In this document: one piece after another, positions 37,840-46,405 of the stretch
Layout of the letters: each line of letters opens with the position of its first letter
Position numbering within the stretch: position 1 is the stretch's first letter
NCBI RefSeq assembly: GCF_947503385.1
Contig: NZ_CANNDO010000001.1
Span: forward strand, 930,001-994,000
DNA length: 64,000 nucleotides
Direction of reading: 5' to 3'
Source: an uncultured Tateyamaria sp.
Lineage (GTDB): Bacteria; Pseudomonadota; Alphaproteobacteria; Rhodobacterales; Rhodobacteraceae
The notes under the pieces: model-generated
Database searches by the model: none
What the model was told of the DNA's origin: nothing
What the model saw: only the letters and a program-made list of their open reading frames with translations
Position numbers and translations under genes: made by a program

Positions 37840-39330
37840 ATGGTGCGCGGGTTTTCGAGACGATTGTTTATGGGGTTGCTGGGGGCCGGAGTGGCCCAGA
37901 CGGTGTCGGCGGCACCGCCCACGGCGTCGCTGCGCCCCGTCGCGCGCGGTGCCGATCATTTCAAGAAAGCCGTGGCCGGACCCGAGGCGATTGTGGCCAA
38001 GGCCAATCTGGGCGGGCGCGTCGTCTTTGCCGTGGCGGACCCGCGGACGGGTCAGATCCTCGAAGGTGTGAACACCAAGGTGGGCACGCCCCCGGCGAGC
38101 GTCGCCAAGGCCGTGACCGCGCTCTATGCGTTGAACGCGCTGGGCCCGTCGCATCGGTTTGAGACCCGTGTGATGGTCACCGGGGCAGTGTCGAACGGTG
38201 TGGTCAGCGGTGATCTGGTGCTGGTGGGGGGCGGAGACCCGACGCTGGACACCAATATGCTGGCCGCGTTGGCGCAGGCGCTCAAGAACAAGGGTATCCG
38301 CGAGGTGCGCGGCGGGTTCATGGTGGCGGAGGGCCTATTGCCCTATGCCAAGACCATCGACCGGGATCAGCCGGATCACGTGGGCTACAGCCCGGCGGTG
38401 TCGGGCATCGCGCTGAACTACAACCGGGTGCATTTCGAGTGGAAGCGGTCGGGTGGTGGCTATGGGGTGACGATGGACGCGCGGTCGGACCGGTATCGGC
38501 CTGCGGTCTACACCTCGAAGATGCAGATCGCGGACCGGAGCCTTCCGGTTTATTCCTACAGCGAAAGCGGCGGGGTTGACCGGTGGACCGTCGCGCGCGG
38601 CGCGCTGGGCAATGGCGGGGCGCGTTGGCTGCCGGTGCGCAATCCCGCGCTATACGCGGGCGACGTGTTCCAGACGCTGATGCGGGCGCAGGGGATTGTG
38701 CTGAAGCCCCCCAAGGTGGTCAAACGCGCGCCCGGCGGCACGGTTCTGGCGGTGCATCAAAGCGACGAGTTGCGGGTGATCCTGCGCGACATGCTGCGGT
38801 TTTCGACCAACCTGACCGCCGAAATGGTGGGCATGGCCGCCACGCTCAGGCGGACAGGCAAAGTGGCGAGCCTGAAGGCGTCGGCAGGCGAGATGAGCCG
38901 GTGGGCCGCGTCCGCGCTGGGCGCGCAGGGCACGCGGCTGGTGGATCATTCGGGGCTGGGCGGAGACAGCAAGATGACCGCAGAGGGTATGGTGCAGGCG
39001 CTGGTCAAGGTGCATGGTAACCGCGGGTTGCGCCCGATCCTCAAACCTTTTGCGATGCGGGATGCCAAGCGGAAGGTGATCAAGACCCATCCCATTGAGG
39101 TCCATGCCAAGACGGGCACGCTGAATTTTGTGTCGGGTCTGGCGGGGTATATGACGGCGCGCGACGGGCGCGAACTGGCCTTTGCCATTTTTTGCGCGGA
39201 TGAGCGGACGCGGTCGCGGATTTCCAAGGCCAACCGCGAGGCCCCGCAGGGCGCGCGCGGCTGGAACCGGCGGGCCAAGGCGATGCAGCAGGCGCTGATC
39301 GAGCGCTGGGGCGCGCTCTACGGCAGTTAG
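37840..39330 (+). CDS. dacB: D-alanyl-D-alanine carboxypeptidase/endopeptidase (PBP4), Tat-exported
   Basis: Periplasmic low-molecular-weight penicillin-binding protein (S13) that trims or splits peptidoglycan cross-links. 496 residues. Seen: twin-arginine signal FSRRLFMGLLGAGVA (residues 5-19) instead of an ordinary Sec signal; catalytic SxxK as S87-V-A-K90; SxN in RFSTNLTAEM (about 324); KTG in HAKTGTLNFVSGL (about 427). ATG at 37840 places the Tat motif at the N-terminus; a longer open frame upstream overlaps nadD. Confidence 0.92.
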   Translation: MVRGFSRRLFMGLLGAGVAQTVSAAPPTASLRPVARGADHFKKAVAGPEAIVAKANLGGRVVFAVADPRTGQILEGVNTKVGTPPASVAKAVTALYALNALGPSHRFETRVMVTGAVSNGVVSGDLVLVGGGDPTLDTNMLAALAQALKNKGIREVRGGFMVAEGLLPYAKTIDRDQPDHVGYSPAVSGIALNYNRVHFEWKRSGGGYGVTMDARSDRYRPAVYTSKMQIADRSLPVYSYSESGGVDRWTVARGALGNGGARWLPVRNPALYAGDVFQTLMRAQGIVLKPPKVVKRAPGGTVLAVHQSDELRVILRDMLRFSTNLTAEMVGMAATLRRTGKVASLKASAGEMSRWAASALGAQGTRLVDHSGLGGDSKMTAEGMVQALVKVHGNRGLRPILKPFAMRDAKRKVIKTHPIEVHAKTGTLNFVSGLAGYMTARDGRELAFAIFCADERTRSRISKANREAPQGARGWNRRAKAMQQALIERWGALYGS

Positions 39331-39332
39331 AT

Positions 39333-39356
39333 GTCGCCGCATGGTCATGCGGCGAC
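39333..39356. other. perfect inverted repeat after dacB
   Basis: 11-bp arms GTCGCCGCATG and CATGCGGCGAC separated by GT, starting 3 bp after the dacB stop. No T-tract, so a 3'-end processing or weak termination hairpin is possible. Confidence 0.6.
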
Positions 39357-39359
39357 CGG

Positions 39360-39409
39360 CTGGGGGGCCAGCCCCCCAGACCCCCCGTGGTATTTTTGGT
39401 CAGAAGAAG
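39360..39409 (+). repeat. hairpin-plus-tail dispersed element, copy 5
   Basis: Hairpin CTGGGGGGCCAGCCCCCCAG (39360-39379), then ACCCCCCGTGGTATTTTT and GGTCAGAAGAAG. Lies between convergent dacB and dadA and differs from the copy at 25536 by only a few bases. Confidence 0.75.
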
Positions 39410-39419
39410 ATGGGCGCCG

Positions 39420-40652
39420 TCAGGCGGCGATCTTCATGCGGCGGGCGTCGATGATGTCGGCGGTGGCTTCGGCGGTGGCCGCAGACAGGGTCCAGCCGAG
39501 GTGGCCGTGGCCGGTGTTGTAGTAGACACCCGGTTTGGCACCTGGCCCCACGCGCGGCATCATTGAGGGCAGCATGGGCCGCAGGCCCGCCCATGGCACG
39601 CAATGTTCGGTGGAGACGTCGGGAAAGAACGCCTCGCACCATTGGCGCAGCGGGCGGATACGGTCGTCGCGGATGTCGAGGTTGTAGCCGTTGAACTCGG
39701 CGGTGCCCGCGATGCGGAAGCGGCCCTTGCCCAAGCGGGACGTCACGATCTTGGCCTCGTCGTCCAGCAGGCTGACCCACGGGGCTGCGGCCTGACTGGC
39801 GGCGTCATCGAGGTTGACGGTGATGGAGTAGCCCTTGACCGGGTAAATGTTGATGCGGTCACCCAGTCGCGCGCCGATGGCGCGGCTGCCGACACCGGCG
39901 CAGACCACGATGCCGTCGAAATCCTGTTGCCGGGCACGCGCGTCTTCGGTCCAGCCGAGGCGGATGCCGGTGCCGGTGTGGCAAAGCTGGGTGACGTCGG
40001 ATTTGTAGTGGAACGCCACCCCCATGCGCGCGCAGCCATCGGAAAGGGCACGGGCGTAGCGGTGGATGTCGCCGGTAAAGTCGCTTTCGGTGTAGAACCC
40101 GCCCAGCGTATCGGTCTTGAGCGCCGGTTCCAGCGCCTGCACCTCGGTGGCCGAGACCTCGCGACGGTCAAGCCCTGCCTGTGACAGCAAGTCGTTCACC
40201 CGGCGCGCATGGTCAAATTCGGCCTGCTTTTTGTAGACGTGCAGGATACCGCGCTGTTCGCAATCGAATGTGAACCCGACCTCGCGGGCGAACCCCATCA
40301 GGTGCGCGCGCGCCGATATGGCGAGGCGCGTGGTTTCGATCGTGTTGCGTTCGTAATGGGGAATGTTGCCCATGAACTCGGCCATCCAGCTTAGCTTGTG
40401 CCACGAGGGGCGCGGGTTCACCAGCAGGGGCGCGTCGGATTTCAGCATCCATTTGAGCCCTTTGAAGATGGTGCCCCAACGTGTCCACACCTCGGCGTTG
40501 GAGGCTGACAATTGCCCGCCATTGGCAAAGGATGTCTCCATCGCGGCATAGCGGTTGCGGTCAAACACGGAGACGGCAAAGCCGCGGCGCGCCAGCGCAT
40601 AGGCAGTGGTGATGCCGGTGATACCGGCACCGATAACGGCGATATGGGTCAT
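39420..40652 (-). CDS. dadA: D-amino acid dehydrogenase
   Basis: FAD-dependent membrane-associated dehydrogenase that deaminates D-amino acids (classically D-alanine) to 2-oxo acids. 410 residues, normal for DadA. Seen: FAD-binding VIGAGITGITTAYALARRG (about 5-23), FANGGQLSASNAEVW (about 40-54), INIYPVKGYSITV, and the C-terminal VYYNTGHGHLGWTLS flavin motif. GGAGG precedes the ATG at 40652. A tandem glycine riboswitch occupies its leader, so glycine level controls it; it may act on glycine itself or on a glycine-linked amino acid pool. Confidence 0.93.
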   Translation of the reverse strand: MTHIAVIGAGITGITTAYALARRGFAVSVFDRNRYAAMETSFANGGQLSASNAEVWTRWGTIFKGLKWMLKSDAPLLVNPRPSWHKLSWMAEFMGNIPHYERNTIETTRLAISARAHLMGFAREVGFTFDCEQRGILHVYKKQAEFDHARRVNDLLSQAGLDRREVSATEVQALEPALKTDTLGGFYTESDFTGDIHRYARALSDGCARMGVAFHYKSDVTQLCHTGTGIRLGWTEDARARQQDFDGIVVCAGVGSRAIGARLGDRINIYPVKGYSITVNLDDAASQAAAPWVSLLDDEAKIVTSRLGKGRFRIAGTAEFNGYNLDIRDDRIRPLRQWCEAFFPDVSTEHCVPWAGLRPMLPSMMPRVGPGAKPGVYYNTGHGHLGWTLSAATAEATADIIDARRMKIAA

Positions 40653-40717
40653 TGGGGGTCCTCCCAAAATCACGGCGATGACGCAGGACGCAGCCCCGGC
40701 ACCATGCCGGGCAGGCG

Positions 40718-40925
40718 TCCCCATCTGTCGCGTGACCTGAGAGCTTCGCAGGCGCGGGCGCGCTGCTTTCTCCTTCGGTGGGCCGGATACCGTGCGGTCC
40801 GACCACTCTCCAGATCGTCGCATAAGCCCCTAGGGGCGCGGCGGACACGGTTCCTTGTGCCTGAGAGTTTCCGGGGCGTTGCTCCTTCGGCGGCGGGGTG
40901 TCTGTGCCCCGCGCTCTCCCATGTC
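40718..40925 (-). ncRNA. tandem glycine riboswitch in the dadA leader
   Basis: Two consecutive glycine aptamers read on the minus strand. Aptamer 1 (about 40925-40840): GGGAGAG, CCGAAGGAGCAA, then ACTCTCAGGCACAAGGA. Aptamer 2 (about 40815-40720): TGGAGAG, CACCGAAGGAGAAA, then CTCTCAGGTCAC and GACAGATGGGG. These match the conserved core of both glycine aptamers. The 65-nt stretch before the dadA start holds a perfect hairpin (CCCGGCA-TGG-TGCCGGG, about 40696-40712) without a T-run, so control of translation is more likely than termination. The remaining 176 bp to 41101 show no other supported feature. Confidence 0.93.
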
Positions 40926-41101
40926 AGCCTTGTGCGACTGACGGGCGTATAGGAAGCTGTTGTGAGTCGTGCAAATCTTATTTGTGCATCGGGCGACGAT
41001 TTCGGCGTGCATGGTTTTCAGGCAGCGCTCGCCGCCTGTTACCATCGTGTGCCGGGCCTGCGTGCGCACGCAGTTGCCCAGCAGAACCAGAGAGTGAACG
41101 A

Positions 41102-41662
41102 TTGTCAGAAAACACCTTTTTCGAGACCCCGCAGCGGCTGACGCCCTATCCGAATTTCCGATTCAAGATCAAATGGGACCAGAACGGTAGACCGACTTAT
41201 GTTGCGGGCATCAGCCGTGTCTCTGCGTTGAACCGATCAACATCTGTGATCCGGCACCGCGAGGGGGGCGATCCGTCGGCGATGCATCTGGCGCCGGGTC
41301 AGACAGAATACGGACCCATCACGCTGGAACGTGGCGTGTGCCACGATCCGGCATTCACGGCGTGGGCGAACAAGGTGTTTGACCGTCGCAACACGCCCCC
41401 GCCAGACCCGGACGAGATGTCACAGGCCGATCACCGCAGGAACCTGACCATCGAAGTCTACAATGAGGCGGGCCAGAAGGTATTGGCCTACAACGTCTAC
41501 AACGCCTGGGTGTCCGAATTTCAATCGGTGTCAGACCTTGATGCCAATGGGGAGGCGGCCATCCTGATCCAGTCCATGACGGTTGAAAATGAAGGCTGGG
41601 AGCGGGACACATCGGTCAAACCAGATGCTGAGCCACGCTTTACCCTGCCTGCATCGGATTGA
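41102..41662 (+). CDS. phage tail tube / contractile injection system tube-like protein (T4 gp19 family)
   Basis: 186-residue protein matching the tube proteins of phage tails and extracellular contractile injection systems. Seen: YPNFRFKIKWD (about 16-26), VAGISRVSALNRS, the family block REGGDPS, TEYGPITLERGV (about 71-82), then NLTIEVYNEAGQKVLAYNVYNAWVS and a C-terminal VENEGWERD. The start is a TTG at 41102 (SENTFFE) after an AGAG stretch; no in-frame ATG is suitable. No other tail gene (sheath, baseplate, ATPase) is within the window. It ends exactly where the convergent second tube-like gene ends. Confidence 0.85.
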   Translation: MSENTFFETPQRLTPYPNFRFKIKWDQNGRPTYVAGISRVSALNRSTSVIRHREGGDPSAMHLAPGQTEYGPITLERGVCHDPAFTAWANKVFDRRNTPPPDPDEMSQADHRRNLTIEVYNEAGQKVLAYNVYNAWVSEFQSVSDLDANGEAAILIQSMTVENEGWERDTSVKPDAEPRFTLPASD

Positions 41663-42121
41663 TCACCGTGCGGTGGGGTCCCGCGTGATCTCTTGGTAGG
41701 CCAGTTCAAGGGTATCAACCGCCAGTTCGTTTTTCATCGAATCCAGACTGTCCGCCTTCCATCCGACCGGATAGGCGGTGCGCACCGTCCATGACGCCAA
41801 GGCTTGGTTCGTCGTGTTGAGCAACGTGATGTGGACCGTTTTGGGTTCGATGGGAGCGGTCAAACTCCCTTGCAGCGTCTGGTGGACCCACTGCACCAAC
41901 GGACCATTTGCAGGTGCCACCATATGTTTCAGTTTGAGGTTTGCGTGTCTTGGCGATTTCGGCAGACTGTGGACAAAGCGGTTTTCGCCACCTTCAACAA
42001 GCGGCTCGGTGTCCATCGTGCTGTCCAGACCTTCCACCCCCTGCGCCAGTACCGGCTGAACGTCACCGGCGAGGGTGACGCGGAAGGTAAACGCAGTCGT
42101 CGGTGCAAGGGTTTGGGCCAC
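41663..42121 (-). CDS. second gp19-family tube-like protein
   Basis: 152-residue protein of the same tube family but divergent from its neighbour. Seen: FTFRVTLAGD (about 11-20), EGGENRFVHSLPK (about 43-55), NLKLKHMV, then VHITLLNTTNQALASWTVRTAYPVGW and a C-terminal VDTLELAYQEI. Starts at a GTG 6 bp after the terB stop, so probably translated with it. Its gene meets the other tube-like gene tail to tail with no bases between. Two tube paralogues are usual in injection-system clusters, but here the rest of the machine is not seen. Confidence 0.82.
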   Translation of the reverse strand: MAQTLAPTTAFTFRVTLAGDVQPVLAQGVEGLDSTMDTEPLVEGGENRFVHSLPKSPRHANLKLKHMVAPANGPLVQWVHQTLQGSLTAPIEPKTVHITLLNTTNQALASWTVRTAYPVGWKADSLDSMKNELAVDTLELAYQEITRDPTAR

Positions 42122-42127
42122 GGTGGA

Positions 42128-42553
42128 TCAAACCGTCAGGTGCCGCGCACGGGCGCCGCGTTCGATGGCGGCGGCGTGCAGGCGGTCGATGTTCAGTTCA
42201 TAGCGGATTTCTTCGAGCAGGCGCAGCTCAGCCTCGTCCAGCGTGCCGTCGGCTGCGGCCACATCGCAGGCCAGCGCATAGGCGGTTTCAAAGAGGTATT
42301 CCGGCAGCGCATCCCGCACGAGACCAAAGAGCGCGTCGAGCCCGTCCTCTTGTTCAAAGAGGTCAAAGACGGTCCGGCTGACCACCGGCAGGCGGTCCGC
42401 GTCGAAATCGGCAAAGACGGGCAGCATGTTGACGGCTGAGTTGATCTTGACCAGTTCGGCGGTGCGAATGTCCTCGTCCGAGGCGGACACCGCGACCATG
42501 ACCGCGACCAGCGCGTCCTGCGGGGTAAGGGAAAGGGTTTCGATGTCCGACAT
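42128..42553 (-). CDS. TerB-family protein
   Basis: 141-residue all-helical protein of the TerB/tellurite-resistance B family, acidic and cytoplasmic. Seen: LTPQDALVAVMVAVSASDEDI (split, about 9-29) and the second half ALACDVAAADGTLDEAELRLL (about 92-112), both with the family's Asp/Glu metal-binding pattern. TerB proteins are calcium-binding stress or surface-linked modules; no other ter gene is near. It is directly upstream of, and likely co-translated with, the tube-like gene. Confidence 0.85.
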   Translation of the reverse strand: MSDIETLSLTPQDALVAVMVAVSASDEDIRTAELVKINSAVNMLPVFADFDADRLPVVSRTVFDLFEQEDGLDALFGLVRDALPEYLFETAYALACDVAAADGTLDEAELRLLEEIRYELNIDRLHAAAIERGARARHLTV

Positions 42554-42696
42554 GGGGCTGCGTTCCTGATCAAAGGCGTTTGTCCCTCAATATTGACGCC
42601 TTGCACCGCCCGCAATAGGTAAGCCCGGATCACGCGGGCCCCCGCGCGGTGCAAGTGGCTGCGGCATGGTGCCGGGCCTGAATGTAGGACACCCCG

Positions 42697-44274
42697 ATGT
42701 CGAATTTCCGTGACGCTGCGATGACGAGCAAAGCCTGGCCTTTCGAAGAGGCGCGGCGGCTGCTCAAACGCTATGAGGCGGCGCCGCCGGAAAAGGGCTT
42801 TGTGCTGTTCGAGACGGGCTACGGGCCGTCGGGCCTGCCGCATATCGGCACCTTTGGCGAGGTGGCGCGGACAACGATGGTGCGTCGGGCGTTTGAGGCG
42901 ATTTCCGACATTCCCACCAAGCTGGTCTGTTTTTCGGACGATCTGGACGGGATGCGCAAAGTGCCGGGCAACGTGCCCAACCCGGAAACGCTGGAGCCGC
43001 ATTTGCAGATGCCGCTGACCAGTGTGCCTGACCCGTTTGGCACGCATGAAAGTTTTGGTCACCACAACAACGCGATGCTGCGGCGGTTCCTTGATACGTT
43101 CGGGTTTGATTACGAGTTCATCTCGGCCCGCGAATTCTACCGTTCGGGGCAGTTCGACGAGACCCTGCTGCGCTGTGCGGAGAAATACGACGACCTGATG
43201 GCGATCATGCTGAAGTCGCTGCGCGAAGAGCGTGCGGCGACCTATTCGATCTTCCTGCCGATCCATCCCGAGACGGGGCGGGTTCTTTATGTGCCGATGA
43301 AGCATGTGGATGCGGGCGCGGGCACGGTCACCTTCGACACGCCCGAGGGCGAAGAGATGACGCTGCCGGTGACGGGCGGCAACGTCAAGCTCCAGTGGAA
43401 GCCGGATTTCGGCGCGCGCTGGGCGGCGCTTGGCGTGGACTTCGAGATGTATGGCAAGGAACACGCAACCAACGAAAAGATCTATGACGCGATCTGCCGG
43501 ACGCTGGGTGCCCGCCCGCCCAACCATTTCTCGTACGAGCTGTTCCTCGACGATCAGGGCCAGAAGATTTCCAAGTCGTCGGGCAACGGTGTGAGCATCG
43601 ACGAATGGCTGACCTATGCCTCGACCGAGTCGCTGAGCTATTTCATGTACCAAAAGCCAAAGACGGCCAAGCGCATGTTCTTTGACGTGATCCCCAAGGC
43701 GGTGGACGAATATCACCAGCAACTGCGCGCCTATGCGGGTCAGGACGACAAGGGGCGCGCGGCGAACCCGGTCTGGCACATCCACTCGGGCGATGTTCCG
43801 CAAAGCGACATGGTGGTGCCCTTTGCCATGCTCCTGAACCTCGCGTCAGTCAGTCAGGCCGAGGACAAGGCGACGCTGTGGGCCTTTATCCAGCGCTATG
43901 CGCCGGGCACGGGGCCGGACACGCATCCCGGAATGGACCGCGCCGTGGGCCATGCGGTGGCCTATTACAACGACTTTGTAAAACCCGCGAAAGTGTACCG
44001 CCTGCCCACCGACACCGAGCGCGCGGCGCTGGAAGCGTTGCGTGCCGAACTGGTCGCCTATGACGGAGCGGTCGAGGATGAGGCGCTGCAATCGGTGGTC
44101 TACGCCGTGGGCCGCGACCGGTTTGACCCGCTGCGTGGCTGGTTCACTGCGCTGTACGAGGTGCTGCTGGGCGCGTCCCAAGGTCCCCGTTTTGGCGGGT
44201 TCATCGCGCTTTATGGTGTGGACGAAACGGTGGCGTTGATTGATCAGGCGCTGGCCGGTGAACTGGTGGCCTGA
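42697..44274 (+). CDS. lysS: lysyl-tRNA synthetase, class I
   Basis: Class I LysRS, found in archaea and many alphaproteobacteria instead of the class II enzyme. 525 residues, normal. Seen: HIGH-type [16 protein letters not shown] (about 44-59), a dense Rossmann core with [16 protein letters not shown], and KMSKS-type KISKSSGNG (about 288-296), followed by the alpha-helical cage domain. The first ATG (42697) gives MSNFRDAAM; an ATG at 42721 is also possible. The 143-bp gap to terB holds no recognised signal. Confidence 0.95.
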   Translation: MSNFRDAAMTSKAWPFEEARRLLKRYEAAPPEKGFVLFETGYGPSGLPHIGTFGEVARTTMVRRAFEAISDIPTKLVCFSDDLDGMRKVPGNVPNPETLEPHLQMPLTSVPDPFGTHESFGHHNNAMLRRFLDTFGFDYEFISAREFYRSGQFDETLLRCAEKYDDLMAIMLKSLREERAATYSIFLPIHPETGRVLYVPMKHVDAGAGTVTFDTPEGEEMTLPVTGGNVKLQWKPDFGARWAALGVDFEMYGKEHATNEKIYDAICRTLGARPPNHFSYELFLDDQGQKISKSSGNGVSIDEWLTYASTESLSYFMYQKPKTAKRMFFDVIPKAVDEYHQQLRAYAGQDDKGRAANPVWHIHSGDVPQSDMVVPFAMLLNLASVSQAEDKATLWAFIQRYAPGTGPDTHPGMDRAVGHAVAYYNDFVKPAKVYRLPTDTERAALEALRAELVAYDGAVEDEALQSVVYAVGRDRFDPLRGWFTALYEVLLGASQGPRFGGFIALYGVDETVALIDQALAGELVA

Positions 44275-44596
44275 TCGACAGCGCAGCCACGTGCAAAGTG
44301 ACGTCCGAGAGAGAGACGACATGCGCTAACCCTTTGTGACGATTGCATACTGCGCGGATCCTGGCCTTGCGGCCTGCGATGCGCCCGGTATCGACACAGG
44401 CACAACACCGGTTGCACGGGGCGACGCCCGCAGCGGTCACGGGCAAGCCGCGTTTTGAAAACCGTGGGCTGTTGCCCAAGCGGCAGGCGTGGAACCAAGC
44501 GCATTTTTCGCCTGTTCTGCCCGGCCTTGCATGTGCGCCGGTTGCCCGTCTCGGGCGCGGCGCTACCATCCTTGGATCACGAGCAAGGATGGATCG
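44275..44596. other. intergenic stretch without a supported gene
   Basis: 322 bp between lysS and the DUF4864 gene. Short overlapping open frames exist on both strands but none has a ribosome site or recognisable product. No tRNA fold, terminator with T-run or repeat was found. Confidence 0.5.
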
Positions 44597-44998
44597 ATGC
44601 ACAAATGGGTTTTGGGATGGGTTCTGGCGATCGGCCTCGCGGGCGGCGTCTGGGCGCAGGACAGTGAAATCAAAGGCGTGATTTCGGGTCAGATCGAGGC
44701 GTTCAAGGCTGATGACTTTGAACAGGCCTTTACCTTTGCTGCGCCGTCGATCCGGCAAATCTTTCGCACGCCGGAAAATTTCGGCGTCATGGTGCGGCGC
44801 GGATACCCGATGGTGTGGCGCCCGTCCGAGGTGACCTTTCTCGATCTGCGGGAACAGAGCGGGTCCTATGTTCAGACTGTGCGGATTGAGGATGCGGAGG
44901 GTGCGGTGCACCTGCTGGCCTATGCGATGACGCAAACGCCGGATGGCTGGCGAATTTCCGGGGTTCAGATACTTGAGGCACCGGGCGTCAGCACCTGA
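44597..44998 (+). CDS. DUF4864 domain protein, exported
   Basis: 133-residue protein with a signal peptide (residues 1-20, VLGWVLAIGLAGGVWA before QDSEI) and a single NTF2-like DUF4864 domain: GVISGQIEAFKADDFEQAF, PSIRQIFRTPENF and a C-terminal DGWRISGVQIL. Periplasmic; function unknown. AAGGA is 7 nt before the ATG at 44597. Its last 11 bp overlap the convergent gene. Confidence 0.85.
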   Translation: MHKWVLGWVLAIGLAGGVWAQDSEIKGVISGQIEAFKADDFEQAFTFAAPSIRQIFRTPENFGVMVRRGYPMVWRPSEVTFLDLREQSGSYVQTVRIEDAEGAVHLLAYAMTQTPDGWRISGVQILEAPGVST

Positions 44999-45446
44999 TC
45001 CGGCCTAAGGCGTTGCGCCAAGGCATGACATCGTGCGCGGCGGTTCGGTCAACATGTTCACTGCACAGGATGCCGGTCAGGTCTGACCGGCCCGCGTTCC
45101 AGAAATAGTCGCGCACGGGGCAATTCTGCCCACATGGCCTGCCCGCGCCTGCGACGGGTTTTATGCCGCCGCAGAGGGCCTTGGCGGGCCAAGGCAGCGC
45201 CGCGCGCGCGGCGGCCACAGCGGCAGGGGTCGGCAGGGCTGCGTCGTCTTCCAATAGGGTCACTGCGGCGCGGACGTTTTGCACCGCCATGCACAGGAAC
45301 AGCCCGGTCGCCTGCGCTGGCATCGGGACAGGCGGCAGTCGGTCGAGCCGCTGTTGCAATTGGGCCTGTGTCACCTTGGTTCCGGCGGTGCGCGACAACC
45401 GCCAAGCAAACATATGTTGCCACATCAACGCCCGCATGGCCGTCAT
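44988..45446 (-). CDS. hypothetical cysteine-containing protein
   Basis: 152-residue protein I do not recognise. The ATG overlaps the tetR stop (ATGA), which supports it being a real, coupled gene, and codon third positions are GC-rich like its neighbours. Seen: an N-terminal helical region, then a Cys-rich C-terminal part (LCGG, PCGQNCPVRDYF, LCSEH) that could bind a metal. Third gene of a small operon with tetR and a membrane protein. Confidence 0.6.
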   Translation of the reverse strand: MTAMRALMWQHMFAWRLSRTAGTKVTQAQLQQRLDRLPPVPMPAQATGLFLCMAVQNVRAAVTLLEDDAALPTPAAVAAARAALPWPAKALCGGIKPVAGAGRPCGQNCPVRDYFWNAGRSDLTGILCSEHVDRTAAHDVMPWRNALGRIRC

Positions 45447-46009
45447 GCTGGTGCATCCCCGCCAAGCGCCGCGCGGATCATACGGTCGTAAAGTGCGGCC
45501 AGTTCCAACTGGCGGTCACGATCCATGTCGGGGTCCAGCAGGATAATCCCGCTAAAGGCGGCGTATTCGAGATGGGCGCAGTTCCGGGCCGTCGCGTCAT
45601 CCAGCGCAAAGCGCTGGCAGTAGAGCGATGTGAGAACATCCAGCCGGAGATCGTCCGCGTCCCTGACGATCTGTGCGACCGCTGGGCGCCGCCGCCCGAC
45701 CTCGCGGATGCCAAGCTCCAGCCGGTAGTCGATGGCCATGGCGGCCTCTGTCAGTGCAGCATCCTGTTGCGCGGCGGGCGCGTCGGGGTCGATGGCGCTG
45801 GCCACGTCCTGTGTTTGCGTGCGGTGCCACGCATCGGCCAGCGCGACCAGAAAGGATTCGTGATCCGCAAAGTGGTGGTAGAACGACCCCCGGGTCAGGT
45901 TGGCGGCGGCGCAGATCGCCTCCAGCTTGACGGCTTCGGCCCCGTTGGCCGACAGTTCGGCCAGCCCGAGGGCGACCCAATCGTCCCGGCTGAACCGCCG
46001 TCTGGTCAT
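45443..46009 (-). CDS. TetR-family transcriptional regulator
   Basis: 188-residue repressor. Seen: HTH (about 8-55: DWVALGLAELSANGAEAV, ICAAANLTRGSFYHHFADHESF) and a helical ligand domain. Coupled at both ends by 4-bp overlaps to a membrane protein gene upstream and an unknown gene downstream. Two CATAC-N6-GTATG palindromes lie just upstream of the operon and are its probable operators, so the operon is likely self-repressed. The inducer is unknown. Confidence 0.88.
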   Translation of the reverse strand: MTRRRFSRDDWVALGLAELSANGAEAVKLEAICAAANLTRGSFYHHFADHESFLVALADAWHRTQTQDVASAIDPDAPAAQQDAALTEAAMAIDYRLELGIREVGRRRPAVAQIVRDADDLRLDVLTSLYCQRFALDDATARNCAHLEYAAFSGIILLDPDMDRDRQLELAALYDRMIRAALGGDAPA

Positions 46010-46377
46010 TGCATCAGGCCGGTCAGGCCCAGCAGGGCGACGGGCAGAAACAGCCAGCCTTGAGGCAAGCGGCTGTAGGTTTCGCGCACGACCGGAACCA
46101 GTGCGACGCCAACCAGAAAGAAGCCGGTGGCCAGCGCCGTGCCTGCCGCCGCCAGCGTGGCGTCACCCGCATGTGCGGCCCACAGAAAGAAACCCGCCAT
46201 GCAGGCAATCGCGACAGTGGTGAAGTGCCAGCACAGATACTGCGTGTGGCGCACCACCGGGCTGAGCGCTGTGGCGCTGACAAGGGGCCGGGCGATCTGC
46301 CGCCCGCCGACAATGACATGAACGACAAGCCACAACGCAGACAGCGCCCCGGCGGACAAGAAAAACATGTGCGACAT
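46006..46377 (-). CDS. four-helix inner-membrane protein
   Basis: 123-residue hydrophobic protein with about four membrane helices (near 5-22, 45-65, 72-92, 103-121) and a short basic loop GGRQIARPL. Not assigned to a named family. ATG at 46377 follows GGAGGG; the open frame further upstream runs through the operators and is not used. First gene of the TetR operon, so probably the functional output of that regulator. Confidence 0.75.
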   Translation of the reverse strand: MSHMFFLSAGALSALWLVVHVIVGGRQIARPLVSATALSPVVRHTQYLCWHFTTVAIACMAGFFLWAAHAGDATLAAAGTALATGFFLVGVALVPVVRETYSRLPQGWLFLPVALLGLTGLMQ

Positions 46378-46405
46378 GGCGCAACCCTCCGAAATTCGAT
46401 GGGTA

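Noticed and set aside
40695-40713. Hairpin before dadA as a rho-independent terminator
   Set aside because: The stem is perfect but no T-run follows on the minus strand, so it was treated as part of the riboswitch expression platform.
41102-42121. Prophage or complete contractile injection system
   Set aside because: Only two tube-like proteins are present; no integrase, portal, capsid, sheath, baseplate or att-like repeat was seen on either side.
42193-43803. 536-codon minus-strand frame opposite lysS that continues into terB
   Set aside because: It is antisense to lysS, and in the terB region it is in a different frame from the real gene.
44201-44935. 244-codon minus-strand frame across the lysS end and the DUF4864 gene
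   Set aside because: Runs antisense through two supported genes, is His/Arg/Pro-rich and has no homology I can recognise.
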